In this document: positions 27,563-39,286 of the stretch, in pieces
Layout: every line of letters begins with the position of its first letter
Position numbering within the stretch: the first letter of the stretch is position 1
Source of the DNA: Vibrio sp. HB236076
GTDB taxonomy: Bacteria > Pseudomonadota > Gammaproteobacteria > Enterobacterales > Vibrionaceae
Reading direction: 5' to 3'
NCBI RefSeq assembly: GCF_040957575.1
Contig: NZ_CP162601.1
Span: 558,001-622,000 of the forward strand
DNA: 64,000 nucleotides
Position numbers and translations under genes: made by a program
Notes under the pieces: model-generated
What the model was told of the DNA's origin: nothing
Seen by the model: only the letters and a program-made list of their open reading frames with translations
The model's database searches: none

Positions 27563-29584
27563 ATGCGTTTTACCCCGACATTAAAACTCAGCCAACGCTT
27601 AGTGGCTTTCGTTACTGTTATTGTTGTCAGTGCCATGTTTATTCTCTTCCTCGGCGGGACCTTGTCGTTTCAGCGTTTGGGACAAGAGTACATGACCCAT
27701 TATCTGCAGCGCATCGTCAATGTGGTTGACCAAGAAATGCAAGACGCGCAAGACGCCGATGCCATGAAACAGTGGCTGCCAAAGCTATTGCAGGCCAGTA
27801 ACGTGGTAGAGATGGAAATCTCATCGCCGGCGGCGGTGGTGTATCAGTTTAAAAGCACCTTACCGCAATACATTGAGTCTCAGCGCCTCTATCACCACGA
27901 GTTTGCTTTGCCCCACAACAGCAATTACACCATTTCATTACACGCCATTCCGCCTTACGTGGGATATAGCTATTCGTTTGGCGCGATGTGGTCGATCACT
28001 TTTGCGGTGGTGCTGGTGATTTTTTGCTTGCTCAAAGGGGTGAAATGGCTACGAGAACAATTGCTTGGCTCTGAATTACTCGAAGAGCGCGGGCGTATGA
28101 TCCTCGCTGGCCGAGTCGAAGAAAACGCCAAAGGCGATGAGCGCGAGTGGCCCTTTACCGCGTCTGATGCCTTAACCCGTTTGATCGAAGAGCTGCAAGA
28201 TGCCCGTCAAGAGCGCAGCCGTTTTGATACCTTTATTCGCACGCAAACCTTTTTAGACCGCTTAACCGGCAGCGCCAATCGCATCTTATTCGACAGTAAA
28301 CTCGAATCGGCGTTGCAAGAGAGCAACAGCTTTGGTTCGGTGATTCAGGTGCGAGTGCAAGAGTGGAAAACCGTTCAAGAGCAACACAGCGAACAAGAGG
28401 CAGATCAGTTTTTGATAGACCTAGGCCGTTTGTTGTCAAAGCAAGTTCAGCGTTATCCGGAGGCGGTGTTTTCGCGTTACTTCACCGCCGATTTTGCCAT
28501 TATGATCCCGCACCTCACCGATAAAGAAGTCAGCGCAGTGTGCCAGCAAATGATCAAAAAGTTGGATCAAGTGACTCCGCTCGACGCCTTGGAAAGCGAT
28601 AATTGGGTTCATATTGGCGTGACCCATTATCGCGAGGGCGAGCGACAAAATTTGATCATGGATGAGGTCGACATGGCGCTAAAAAGTGCTGAGTTGCAAG
28701 GGCATAACGGGTGGAGTCGTTATCAAAAGTGGGCGGAAGACACGCCGACCCGAGGCTCTGTGCGCTGGCGTACACTGCTGGATCAGGCGATGCAAACCGA
28801 TAAGATTTACCTGTTTAAGCAAAGCGCTTATTTGTGCCAAAGCGGGGGCGGCCGCGAATTGATTCACCAGGAAGTGACCTGTCGCATTTACGATCCCGAC
28901 CATGGCATCGTCAAGGCCTCGCGCTATTTGACCGCCCTTAAGCAAATTGGTTATGAGACGGTGATGGACAAGGCGGTGCTCAATCAAATGTTAAACCTGC
29001 TTAAGCAAGACAAGCTCGCCGAGGTCGATTACTCGCTTAACTTACACGTGTTGCCGTTTCGCGATCCCGCTTACCAACGCTGGTTCCGCGATTTGATGCT
29101 GCAAGTGCCAAGTCGTCTGCGCCAGCGTTTGAGCTTTGAGTTTATTGAAGCCAATTTTGTTCGCTACCTCGATACGATGCGACCGGTGGCGCGTTTGATT
29201 CGCGGATTGGGCTGCGAGCTGTTAATTGGCCAAGCGGGGCGCACGATTGTCAGCAGTCACTACATCAAAGAGCTCGATGTTCAGTTTATTAAACTGCATC
29301 GCAACTTGGTCAAAAACATTGATGAACGTCCTGAAAACCAATTGTTTGTCCGCAGTATGATTGGCTCGGTGACCAACAGCCAAACGCAGGTGATTGCCGT
29401 GGGCGTCGAGCGTCGTCAAGAGTGGCAGACGTTGCAAGAGTTGGGGGTGGATGGTGGTCAGGGGCGTTACTTTGATCAAGAATCCCCCTTGTGGCCAGAG
29501 CAACTGCCGCGTTTGACGCACAAAACCAGTAAGCCGAAAACCCAAGTGAAACTCGGTCGCCGCAATCGCTGGAAAAAAGCATAA
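27563..29584 (+). CDS. csrD: CsrD (MshH-like) degenerate GGDEF/EAL regulator
   Basis: 673 residues from the ATG at 27563 (AAGGA ten bases upstream; the frame is open from a TTG at 27524). Two N-terminal TM segments (about 15-35 and 145-165) enclose a periplasmic region, followed by a HAMP-like stretch, a degenerate GGDEF domain (from about 220, where SRYFTADFAIMI lacks GGDEF) and a degenerate EAL domain (from about 420). CsrD does not turn over c-di-GMP; in E. coli it targets CsrB/CsrC RNAs to RNase E. The V. cholerae homologue is MshH, beside the MSHA genes, which are absent here. Confidence 0.88.
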   Translation: MRFTPTLKLSQRLVAFVTVIVVSAMFILFLGGTLSFQRLGQEYMTHYLQRIVNVVDQEMQDAQDADAMKQWLPKLLQASNVVEMEISSPAAVVYQFKSTLPQYIESQRLYHHEFALPHNSNYTISLHAIPPYVGYSYSFGAMWSITFAVVLVIFCLLKGVKWLREQLLGSELLEERGRMILAGRVEENAKGDEREWPFTASDALTRLIEELQDARQERSRFDTFIRTQTFLDRLTGSANRILFDSKLESALQESNSFGSVIQVRVQEWKTVQEQHSEQEADQFLIDLGRLLSKQVQRYPEAVFSRYFTADFAIMIPHLTDKEVSAVCQQMIKKLDQVTPLDALESDNWVHIGVTHYREGERQNLIMDEVDMALKSAELQGHNGWSRYQKWAEDTPTRGSVRWRTLLDQAMQTDKIYLFKQSAYLCQSGGGRELIHQEVTCRIYDPDHGIVKASRYLTALKQIGYETVMDKAVLNQMLNLLKQDKLAEVDYSLNLHVLPFRDPAYQRWFRDLMLQVPSRLRQRLSFEFIEANFVRYLDTMRPVARLIRGLGCELLIGQAGRTIVSSHYIKELDVQFIKLHRNLVKNIDERPENQLFVRSMIGSVTNSQTQVIAVGVERRQEWQTLQELGVDGGQGRYFDQESPLWPEQLPRLTHKTSKPKTQVKLGRRNRWKKA

Positions 29585-29679
29585 CCCCTGGCAATGGCTG
29601 CTGCTTGTCGTGCTTGCCTGGGCTATGCATAAAAGCGGCTTCGCGCGACGTTTATTGGCTTGGTCAGGCAAAAAAGTGA

Positions 29680-30867
<1,188 letters not shown>

Positions 30868-31035
30868 TGGCGTAGGCTAGGCACTGGCTTGGCACACCTT
30901 CGTTGTCTGTTGTTGGCCGTGGCCAGCGCAAGCAGAAGTTTGGGATAAGCTCTTAGTAATGAGAGCTTATCTCGTTCTTGCGATGGGGTGACCAAGGGCG
31001 TTACTAGCCCAGAATATCCAAGGTTTTTTATTACA

Positions 31036-32013
31036 ATGAAGCCAATTTTTGGTCGAGGCCCTTCTTTACCATTGCGACTGTTTTTGGCTACGGTAGTCTC
31101 AGCAGGGCTGATGTTTGCCGACAGTCGGCTCGATACATTTTCCCATTTCCGCTATTTACTCAATAGCGTCGTCGCTCCGATCCAATACGCTGCCGATATG
31201 CCAAGAAGCATGTTCGACGGTTTGTATCAGCACCTCAATGCCCGTGAATCTCTGATCGCAGAAAACCAACAGTTAAAACGCGAATTATTGCATCAGCAAA
31301 GTGACGTCAGTTTGCTGGCTCAATACCGCGAAGAAAACCAAAGATTGAGAAAGTTGCTCGGCTCGTCATTTGTCCGCGATGAGAAAAAAGTCGTAACCGA
31401 GGTAATGGCGGTGGATACGTCGCCATACCGCCATCAGGTTGTGATTGACAAAGGCCGTATTGATGGCGTCTACGAAGGCCAGCCCGTGATCAACGAAAAG
31501 GGCATTGTCGGGCAAGTGACGTTTGTCGCGGCCCACAACAGCCGTGTGTTGTTGCTCACCGATGCCAAAGGAGCGATCCCGGTGCAGATCATTCGCAATG
31601 ACATTCGCGTTGTGGCATCGGGCAATGGCAGCATTGACGAAATGGATGTGCCCAATATTCCTACCAGTACCGATGTCCAGGTCGGCGATCAGCTGGTTAG
31701 TTCTGGCTTGGCGGGGGTCTTTCCCGAGGGCTATCCGGTGGCAACGGTCACCTTAGTGAATCACAATACCCATCGCGAATTCGCCGAAATCAAAGCCGAG
31801 CCCGTCGTGCAATTTGATCGTTTGCGTTATCTGTTGTTGGTTTGGCCTAACGACGATCGACAACACGTCCTGCGCAGTCAAGTTCAAGATGATGCTGCGT
31901 TAGGGCAAGGCGATGTGAGTATCGATTCCGAACCGCAAGCCTCGACTGATGGGGTTGAGCCTAGCTCCCAATCCGCGAACCAAACGGTAACTAGCGATGA
32001 CAACAAGGAATAA
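31036..32013 (+). CDS. mreC: Rod-shape determining protein MreC
   Basis: 325 residues from MKPIFGRGPSLPLRL, the conserved start; a GTG at 30988 would add 16 non-conserved residues. One N-terminal TM (about 12-30), a coiled coil (about 65-110, ENQQLKRELLHQQ), and two periplasmic beta-barrels (from about 120; VIDKGRIDGVYEGQPVI). It links MreB to periplasmic cell-wall enzymes. The C-terminal 40 residues are low-complexity, rich in S, Q and D. mreD follows after three bases. Confidence 0.95.
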   Translation: MKPIFGRGPSLPLRLFLATVVSAGLMFADSRLDTFSHFRYLLNSVVAPIQYAADMPRSMFDGLYQHLNARESLIAENQQLKRELLHQQSDVSLLAQYREENQRLRKLLGSSFVRDEKKVVTEVMAVDTSPYRHQVVIDKGRIDGVYEGQPVINEKGIVGQVTFVAAHNSRVLLLTDAKGAIPVQIIRNDIRVVASGNGSIDEMDVPNIPTSTDVQVGDQLVSSGLAGVFPEGYPVATVTLVNHNTHREFAEIKAEPVVQFDRLRYLLLVWPNDDRQHVLRSQVQDDAALGQGDVSIDSEPQASTDGVEPSSQSANQTVTSDDNKE

Positions 32014-32016
32014 ACA

Positions 32017-32490
32017 ATGAAAAGTCGTATCGTGATTGGGTTGAGTTTTTTTGTTGCTTTGGTTTTACAAACCATTCCTTGGCCTGGGACATTGGATTTA
32101 CTGCGCCCATCCTGGCTGTTCTTGGTGTTGACCTATTGGGTGTTGGCGGTGCCTCATCGCGTCAATGTCGGCAGTGCACTGATTTTAGGCTTAATATGGG
32201 ATCTACTGATTGGTTCGACGCTAGGGATACGTGGTATGATGATGTCCATTGTTATCTATCTGGTTGCGTTGAACTTTTTGGTTATTCGCAACATGGCTTT
32301 GTGGCAACAGGCGCTGCTCATCGCCTTCTTTACCGCCATGCTCAAGTTGTTGGTGTTTGCCGGTGAGTATCTGATCCAAGATGTGGTGTTTAATCCGTTG
32401 TCTTTGTGGAGCGCGCTGATCAATGCGATACTTTGGCCTTGGTTGTTCTTGTTGATGCGCCGAATTAGACGCATTTGGCACGTGCGCTAG
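32017..32490 (+). CDS. mreD: Rod-shape determining protein MreD
   Basis: 157 residues, five or six predicted TM helices, small inner-membrane partner of MreC. The motif LILGLIWDLLIGSTLGIRG is typical of MreD. AAGGA inside the end of mreC precedes the ATG and the spacing to mreC is three bases, so the genes are co-transcribed and likely coupled. Confidence 0.93.
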   Translation: MKSRIVIGLSFFVALVLQTIPWPGTLDLLRPSWLFLVLTYWVLAVPHRVNVGSALILGLIWDLLIGSTLGIRGMMMSIVIYLVALNFLVIRNMALWQQALLIAFFTAMLKLLVFAGEYLIQDVVFNPLSLWSALINAILWPWLFLLMRRIRRIWHVR

Positions 32491-32588
32491 GCGGGCGGGT
32501 TGTATTGCTCTGGTGGCCTTGTCACCGGGGCAGGTAACGCTTAGGTAGAGCACCTGGAGTCTATGGTCAATTGAGGAAAACGTAAAGT

Positions 32589-33230
32589 ATGGCAACACCG
32601 CGCCAGAGCACAGAAGCACCGACGCTGGTTTTGGCGTCAAGTTCGCCAAGGCGTCAGCAGATGCTGAGCCAGTTGGGGTATCAATTTGAGGTGTGCGCAC
32701 CAGACATTGAAGAGCGCCGATGCCAAGGTGAGTCACCACAAGCGTATGTATTGAGACTCGCACAGCAAAAAGCGCAGGCGGGGCAACAGCAATACCACGC
32801 CTTGTACGCGCAGCAAAGCGAGAGCGATAACCACGCCCATAACGGAGTTGATGCCGTGGTGTTGGGCTCGGATACCTTGATTGCCCTTGGCGATCAGGTA
32901 TTTGAAAAACCACGCGATTTAGAACACAGTTATCAGATTCTCAAGCAATTGTCTGGTACCGTACACCAAGTGCTCACCGCAGTGAGTGTGGTTCAAGGCC
33001 AGCAGCACCACAATGTGTTGGTCACCACCAAGGTCTGGTTTAAGTCTTTGTCTCGTCAAGAAATAGAACAATATTGGCAAAGCGGCGAGCCCTGTGACAA
33101 GGCGGGAAGTTACGCCATTCAAGGTTTAGGTGGCCGGTTTGTCACCCACCTTGAAGGCAGTTATCACGCTGTGGTGGGGTTACCCCTTTACGAAACGGAC
33201 CAGCTCTTGCACCGATTTTTATCAAAATAA
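32589..33230 (+). CDS. maf: Maf-family nucleotide pyrophosphatase (YhdE type)
   Basis: 213 residues with the Maf signature LASSSPRRQQML near the start, DTLIALGD and a GSYAIQGLGGRFV motif containing the catalytic region. Family members hydrolyse dTTP, UTP and modified nucleotides and are linked to division arrest. Position after mreD and before rng matches E. coli yhdE. A short insertion (about residues 70-92, rich in Q, S, H and N) precedes the VVLGSDT strand. GAGGAAAA precedes the ATG. Confidence 0.93.
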   Translation: MATPRQSTEAPTLVLASSSPRRQQMLSQLGYQFEVCAPDIEERRCQGESPQAYVLRLAQQKAQAGQQQYHALYAQQSESDNHAHNGVDAVVLGSDTLIALGDQVFEKPRDLEHSYQILKQLSGTVHQVLTAVSVVQGQQHHNVLVTTKVWFKSLSRQEIEQYWQSGEPCDKAGSYAIQGLGGRFVTHLEGSYHAVVGLPLYETDQLLHRFLSK

Positions 33231-33315
33231 GCCCCATCACGAGTGACGAAGCCTGGACAGAATCAAACGGGGTTTGCCAATGTCGATGATGGGCTAAACG
33301 CTTTAAGGAAGGCAC

Positions 33316-34785
33316 ATGAGTGCGGAGTTGTTAATCAATGTCACCCCGAGTGAGACTCGGGTCGCCATGGTCGAAAATGGCATACTGCAAGAAGTGCATG
33401 TCGAACGCGAAGCCAAACGCGGCATTGTCGGCAATATTTACAAAGGCCGTGTCAGTCGTGTCTTACCGGGCATGCAAGCGGCGTTTATCGATATAGGTCT
33501 CGACAAAGCGGCATTTCTCCACGCTTCTGATATTGTCCCACACACTGAATGTGTCGCGGAAAGTGAAAAGAAGCAATTTCAGGTGCGCGACATCGCTCAC
33601 TTGGTTCACCCTGGCCAAGATTTGGTGGTGCAAGTGGTCAAAGATCCCTTGGGCACCAAAGGGGCGCGTCTCACCACCGACATCACCTTGCCATCGCGTT
33701 ATTTGGTCTTTATGCCAGGCGCCAGTCACGTTGGTGTGTCACAGCGCATCGAGAGTGACAAAGAGCGGCTGCGATTAAAAAAAGTGGTCGGTGAATATTG
33801 CGATGAACACGGCGGCTTTATCATTCGCACCGCGGCAGAAGGCGCGAAAGACAAAGAGCTGTCTCAAGATGCCGCGTTTTTAAAGCGCTTGTGGCACAAG
33901 GTCGTTGAGCGCCGTGCCAAGTATAAAACCCGTTCCACCTTGTACGGCGAACTCGGTTTGGCACAGCGTATTTTGCGTGATTTTGTCGGTACTGAGCTGA
34001 CCAAAATTTTGGTTGATTCGCGCCTCGAGTACGACAACTTATGTGAATTTACTCGTGAGTATGTCCCCGAGCTCACCGACAAGCTCGAGTTGTACAAAGG
34101 CGATAAGCCCATTTTTGATATGTACGACACCGAGAACGAAATTCAACGCTCCCTCGAACGAAAAGTCGAACTCAAATCTGGCGGTTATTTGATCATCGAT
34201 CAAACTGAGGCCATGACCACGGTCGACATCAACACCGGGGCGTTTGTTGGCCGCCGCAATCTCGAAGAAACCATCTTTAATACCAACATTGAAGCGACGC
34301 AAGCCATTGCTCGTCAGTTGCGACTGCGCAACCTTGGCGGCATCATTATCATCGACTTTATTGATATGATGTCTTCTGATCATCGTCAGCGAGTGTTGGC
34401 CTCATTGGAAAATGCACTCAGCAAAGACCGGGTGAAAACCAATATCAACGGCTTTACGCAACTCGGCTTGGTCGAGATGACGCGCAAGCGCACACGAGAA
34501 AGTATTGAACATGTGCTGTGTTCTACTTGTCCAACGTGTGAAGGACGTGGCAGTGTCAAAACGGTTGAAAGCGTGTGTTACGAAATTTTACGCGAGATCA
34601 ACCGAGTCAATCGCGCTTATGACGCCGATTGCTTTTTGGTGTATGCCTCGGCCGCGGTGGTTGACGCCCTCAAAGGCGATGAATCTCACGCGTTGGCCGA
34701 ACTGGAAGTGTTCATCGGCAAGCAGGTGAAAGTTCAGGCTGAGCCTTTGTATGTGCAAGAGCAATTTGACGTAGTGATGATGTAG
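33316..34785 (+). CDS. rng: Ribonuclease G
   Basis: 489 residues: N-terminal S1-like RNA-binding domain (about 35-130; GNIYKGRVSRVLPGMQAAFIDIG), RNase H-like and DNase I-like catalytic parts with IDFIDMM supplying the metal-binding aspartates, and the zinc-link cysteines CSTCPTCEG. It matures the 16S rRNA 5' end and decays some mRNAs. AAGGAAGG lies before the ATG. It lacks the long C-terminal scaffold of RNase E. The yhdP start overlaps its end region by SD sequence. Confidence 0.97.
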   Translation: MSAELLINVTPSETRVAMVENGILQEVHVEREAKRGIVGNIYKGRVSRVLPGMQAAFIDIGLDKAAFLHASDIVPHTECVAESEKKQFQVRDIAHLVHPGQDLVVQVVKDPLGTKGARLTTDITLPSRYLVFMPGASHVGVSQRIESDKERLRLKKVVGEYCDEHGGFIIRTAAEGAKDKELSQDAAFLKRLWHKVVERRAKYKTRSTLYGELGLAQRILRDFVGTELTKILVDSRLEYDNLCEFTREYVPELTDKLELYKGDKPIFDMYDTENEIQRSLERKVELKSGGYLIIDQTEAMTTVDINTGAFVGRRNLEETIFNTNIEATQAIARQLRLRNLGGIIIIDFIDMMSSDHRQRVLASLENALSKDRVKTNINGFTQLGLVEMTRKRTRESIEHVLCSTCPTCEGRGSVKTVESVCYEILREINRVNRAYDADCFLVYASAAVVDALKGDESHALAELEVFIGKQVKVQAEPLYVQEQFDVVMM

Positions 34786-34797
34786 GAGCGCTTGAGC

Positions 34798-37700
34798 TTG
34801 AAGACCTTGGCGAGAATGGGCTTGTGGGCCTTGGCCGTGATGTTGTTGGTGATGGCCATGGCCGCCACCGTGTTGCGCGTGAGTTTGCCGCAACTCAATC
34901 AGGTAAAGCCCGAGATCTTAGCCTGGGTCAAGACACAAACTGGCATCGACATGCAGTTTGAACAAGTGTCTGGGACGTGGCGCAATCTCGAGCCTTCACT
35001 GCGTTTGGACGGTGTGCGCATTGAGCGCGTGCCGATTGACGCCTTGCCAAACAGTCAGGCGCGCGATATTGCCATTGGGCAATTGTATGTGCAGTTTGAT
35101 TTACTCGATTCTTTGTTGCAAAGAAAGTTAGTACTGACTCACTTGGAAATTGAGCACTTGGCGGCCGATCTCAGTGACGTCCACTGGCAGCAGCACCATC
35201 GCGGGCAAGCTTCGTCAACCCCTTCATCGCCCGAACACAACACGTCTTTTTCTGCTTTGGAGCACTGGTTACTCAGGCAACTGGAACAGGTTAGCATTCG
35301 CGATGCCAACGTGGTGTATGTGGCCCGCTCTGGCGATCCTCAACGCTTGGAGCTTGAGCAGCTAAACTGGTTCAATGATGGCGATCAGCACCGTCTCGAT
35401 GGGCAAGTGTTACTGCCTCGGCCGTGGCGACCTTATCGCCATGCCTCAAGCGATGAAGCGCGCTCACGCCCACACCAGAAAGGCTCACCAAGGTTAACGG
35501 CGGCAGAAGATGACCACGGCAGTCGAACATCAAACGGCCATGATGAGGGCGCTTCCAAAGACAGTGAACACTCACAACATCTCGATAACGCGACTCAAGA
35601 CCTCGATAAAGCCACTCAACAGCAGGCCCTTGGCTCGGCCAGCGCACGCCGGTATGCTCGTTTAGAGCCCACTGGGGAGGACGATCAACGTCCACGTGGG
35701 CCACGGCGTTTGCAATTGCAGGGGCAGTTTCGCGACTTTGGCTCGATACAAGACATCAGTGGTGACTTTTACCTCAATGCACCCGGCTTAGATCTCAAAC
35801 CTTGGCTGAGTGAACAAAACCTGCTCGACACCGGTATTGAGCACGCCAGTATTGGTCTGCAGGCGTGGCTGAGTGTGGCGCGCGGTGAGCCAACCGATGG
35901 GTATTTGCGTTGGTTGCCTTCGCGCTTGGCTTGGCAGGTGAAAGGGGAGTCACAGCGCCACCAACTGCGGTTGCGCTCTGGTGAAGCGAGGTTAGTGCCT
36001 CAGGGGCAAGGGTGGCAGCTTAGCACCTCTCAGGTGAAACTGTTTACCGATGACGTTGAATGGCCCGATTTTCACCTTGATGTACAGTGGCGTCCTGGCC
36101 AAGTCACCGCCAATCTGTCGCAATTGTCGCTGGAAACCTTAACCCCTTTAGTCCCGCTGTTTAGCGACGGCGACACCGCGCGAGAGGCGTTTTCACAATG
36201 GCAATTACAAGGGGCAATCGAAGACGTTCGCGTCGCTTACGATACCCGCGATCAGGGGGTGCGCTATTCCGCTCAGTTTGCCGATGTGTCGATGCAGCAG
36301 TGGTCACTGTTGCCAGAAGTACACAAACTCAGTGGCGATATTCGCGGCAACCGCGAGCAGTGGGTGCTCAACAGTCGCCTGCGCGATGACACCTTGCCCT
36401 ATGGTTCGGTGTTTAAAGCTCCGCTGGTGATCAATGAAGCGCAAGTGCAATTGGTGTGGCAGCAATTGAAGAACGGTTGGCGTTTGTGGTCTGACGATAT
36501 TGATGTCACCACCCCAGACTTGCAGCTCAATGGTCAGTTTCGCGTCGATGTATTGAATAACCAAGCGCCGTTTTTGTCTTTGTATGCGCAAACGAAAATC
36601 AATGATGCTGGCCAAACCTGGCGCTATTTGCCCGAACCGGCTCTTGGCAGTGAACTGAGTGATTACTTATCTGACGCAATTCAAGCGGGGCAAAGTGAAC
36701 GGGCGAAAGTGCTCTGGTACGGCGAGCTGGATCAATTCCCTTATCAGCAACATCAAGGGGTCTTTCAGGCTTGGGTGCCGCTGACGCAAGCGCGTTATCA
36801 GTTCAGTCCGGATTGGCCGAGCATGGATGACATGCAACTCGATTTGCTGTTTCACAACCAAGCGATGTACTTTGACTCTCACCACGCCAAACTCGGCGAC
36901 GTCACCGCGTCGCGGGTGATTGGGGAAATTCCGTCGTTTTCGGCCGACAGTGAGATCAAGGTTCAGGCGAGTGCGTTTGGCAAAGCCACCGCCATTCGCG
37001 ACTACATGAATCAAACGCCACTGCAAAGCTCGGTTGGCGCCGCGTTGTCTACCGTACAGGTGCAAGGTCAAGTGGGGGCGGATTTTCAGCTGTCGATTCC
37101 CTTTTCCCAACACCGCGACCCACGCGCTTGGGGGGCGGTGCGCTTTAAGGACAACCCGGTGCGTTTAACCGCGCCAGAGATGGCCTTTTCTAACGTCTCT
37201 GGCGAGCTGAATTTTGACAACGACAAACTGTTTGCATCCGGCATGTCGGCTCAGTGGCTCGGTCAGCCTTTGTCGTTTGATCTGCAAGCAAAAGAGCAAG
37301 CCTCTGGCTATCATTTGACGATCAATACCGTCGCCGATTGGGATATTCCCAAGCTCAAGCGCCGTCTCAATGCCGATTGGTTGGCGCCTTTGTCGGGTTT
37401 CTTGCCGTGGCAGTTGGGGTTGACGCTCAACTTAACCTCAGAGGGGTTTGACTTCAACGCGAAGGCCGGAGCGCCGGTGTTGGGGCTCAAAAGTGATTAC
37501 CCAGCGCCACTGACGTTTGACTCAGGTAAGGCCGGTTATGCCAAGGTCACGGCAACGGGGGATCAAGATGGGCTCACACTGTCGGCGCGCTTACCTAAGC
37601 TCAATGGCCAGTGGCTCGATTACGATGGTTACATTGCCTTTGAGAAGGATTACGCCGCCATTACCCGCAGCCGTTTGCACTTAGGGCCACGCTCGACCGA

Positions 37701-39087
37701 TGAACGCGCGTCATCCCAAGTGAGTTTAACGCCCGGTAAAAAGCAGATTGTTATCGAAACCGATCAGCTCGATGGCGATGGTTGGGTCGACTTTTTTGCC
37801 TCGTTAGGCGAGTCAACCCCGAGCGAGCAAGTCCCATCGTCTGCGCCGGCCAATCAAGATGTTGAGCTCAACACCTTGCGCCAAGCGGCAACTTCGATAG
37901 CGCAAGTCAAATCGCAAGCGCGTCAGGAGGGCTTTCAGTTTGGCGAGCCCAACGAACTTGTCGCCAAGGTCAATACGCTTAAATTAGGTGATATTAATTG
38001 GCACCAGGTTGCGCTAAGCGCTGAGCAAAAACAAGGTCGTTGGCAGGCCAAACTCGACAGCAAAGAGGCCGAGGGTGAGGTCAGTTATCTGGCCCCCGAC
38101 CAATTGGCCATCGATTTGTCGCGTTTTCATTTGTACATTCCCGGGTTTGAGCAAACTCTTGAGCAAGATCGCCACGAGCCTATCCTCAATCAACACGACT
38201 CGTCGGCTCAAGTATCGGCTCTGGAGCGCACGGTTTACCAGATGATGCCCAATTTGAGCCTCAACATTGATGACTTTTGGTTACAAGGCTACAAAGTCGG
38301 CAAGCTCAGCGCTCAGGTTGAACGGCGCGAGGACGGTTTGAGTTGGCCGGAGTTTAAAGTGCAAAGTGGCAGTAATGTGCTCTCGCTACAAGGGGATTGG
38401 CAGTTGAGCGGTGAGCAGAGCCACACCCAGATGACGATGCGCTTTAAAGGCAAAAACAACAGTGAGTTAATGCAGCGTTTTGGCATCAGTTCGGGCATAC
38501 AAAAAGCGCCGTTTGAGGTGAACTCCGAGCTTGTTTGGCAAGGGTCTCCTTGGGCGATCCCGGTGGCGAGCTTAAATGGTAAGGTCAAGCTCAAACTTGG
38601 CAAAGGCGTGGTGTCGGATGTGAGCGGCGCGGCGCGGTTATTGGGCCTGTTTAGCTTAGATTCGATTATTCGCAAGATGCAGCTCGATTTCTCTGATGTG
38701 TTTGACAACGGCATGGCCTTTGATTCGATCACCGGCAGCGGTGAAATCAGCAAGGGCGTCTTTTTGACCAATGACATTAAGATGGATGCCTTGGCGGGCG
38801 ACATGACGCTCAAGGGCTTAGCGGATTTGGATAAGCGCACCGTGGATGCGCAAGTGGCGTTTGTTCCAGACATTACCTCGGGCATTCCGGTGTTGACGGC
38901 GTTTGCGGTGTCGCCACCGACCGCCTTGTATGTGTTTGCGGTCTCGACGGTGCTCTCGCCGGTGGTGGAAGTCTTTACCAAGGTGAACTATGAGATCAGC
39001 GGGCCGATGAGCGATCCTAAAGTGAAGGAAATCTCGCGCAGTAAAGGGGAGTATACCTTGCCCAAGGCATTATCGAGCGACGAGTAG
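34798..39087 (+). CDS. yhdP: YhdP, AsmA-like inter-membrane lipid transport protein
   Basis: About 1429 residues, longer than E. coli YhdP (about 1266). One N-terminal TM (about 8-28) followed by a very long periplasmic repeating beta-groove domain of the AsmA/TamB/VPS13-like type; YhdP helps move phospholipid to the outer membrane. The start is probably TTG at 34798, nine bases after GGAG that overlaps the rng stop; TTG 34792 is possible but too close. A hydrophilic, low-complexity insertion (about residues 215-300, rich in S, H, D, E, Q and R) interrupts the N-terminal third and looks lineage-specific. Operon with rng. Confidence 0.93.
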   Translation: MKTLARMGLWALAVMLLVMAMAATVLRVSLPQLNQVKPEILAWVKTQTGIDMQFEQVSGTWRNLEPSLRLDGVRIERVPIDALPNSQARDIAIGQLYVQFDLLDSLLQRKLVLTHLEIEHLAADLSDVHWQQHHRGQASSTPSSPEHNTSFSALEHWLLRQLEQVSIRDANVVYVARSGDPQRLELEQLNWFNDGDQHRLDGQVLLPRPWRPYRHASSDEARSRPHQKGSPRLTAAEDDHGSRTSNGHDEGASKDSEHSQHLDNATQDLDKATQQQALGSASARRYARLEPTGEDDQRPRGPRRLQLQGQFRDFGSIQDISGDFYLNAPGLDLKPWLSEQNLLDTGIEHASIGLQAWLSVARGEPTDGYLRWLPSRLAWQVKGESQRHQLRLRSGEARLVPQGQGWQLSTSQVKLFTDDVEWPDFHLDVQWRPGQVTANLSQLSLETLTPLVPLFSDGDTAREAFSQWQLQGAIEDVRVAYDTRDQGVRYSAQFADVSMQQWSLLPEVHKLSGDIRGNREQWVLNSRLRDDTLPYGSVFKAPLVINEAQVQLVWQQLKNGWRLWSDDIDVTTPDLQLNGQFRVDVLNNQAPFLSLYAQTKINDAGQTWRYLPEPALGSELSDYLSDAIQAGQSERAKVLWYGELDQFPYQQHQGVFQAWVPLTQARYQFSPDWPSMDDMQLDLLFHNQAMYFDSHHAKLGDVTASRVIGEIPSFSADSEIKVQASAFGKATAIRDYMNQTPLQSSVGAALSTVQVQGQVGADFQLSIPFSQHRDPRAWGAVRFKDNPVRLTAPEMAFSNVSGELNFDNDKLFASGMSAQWLGQPLSFDLQAKEQASGYHLTINTVADWDIPKLKRRLNADWLAPLSGFLPWQLGLTLNLTSEGFDFNAKAGAPVLGLKSDYPAPLTFDSGKAGYAKVTATGDQDGLTLSARLPKLNGQWLDYDGYIAFEKDYAAITRSRLHLGPRSTDERASSQVSLTPGKKQIVIETDQLDGDGWVDFFASLGESTPSEQVPSSAPANQDVELNTLRQAATSIAQVKSQARQEGFQFGEPNELVAKVNTLKLGDINWHQVALSAEQKQGRWQAKLDSKEAEGEVSYLAPDQLAIDLSRFHLYIPGFEQTLEQDRHEPILNQHDSSAQVSALERTVYQMMPNLSLNIDDFWLQGYKVGKLSAQVERREDGLSWPEFKVQSGSNVLSLQGDWQLSGEQSHTQMTMRFKGKNNSELMQRFGISSGIQKAPFEVNSELVWQGSPWAIPVASLNGKVKLKLGKGVVSDVSGAARLLGLFSLDSIIRKMQLDFSDVFDNGMAFDSITGSGEISKGVFLTNDIKMDALAGDMTLKGLADLDKRTVDAQVAFVPDITSGIPVLTAFAVSPPTALYVFAVSTVLSPVVEVFTKVNYEISGPMSDPKVKEISRSKGEYTLPKALSSDE

Positions 39088-39286
39088 AGGCGAACCGTGC
39101 ATCACAAAGCGCTCCCTGTTCACAAATGAGCGCTTTTGTTTCACTTTTGTGGCCTTAATCTATCTGCCAGTGGCCCACTTGCTGTTAGGATGAGTATAAA
39201 ACAATGAGAAACACTTTTTTGCCAGTGGGTTTTTTTGCTTATTTTTCTAACGTTCAGGTTTGACTCTAACGATAAGGATAATGCCG

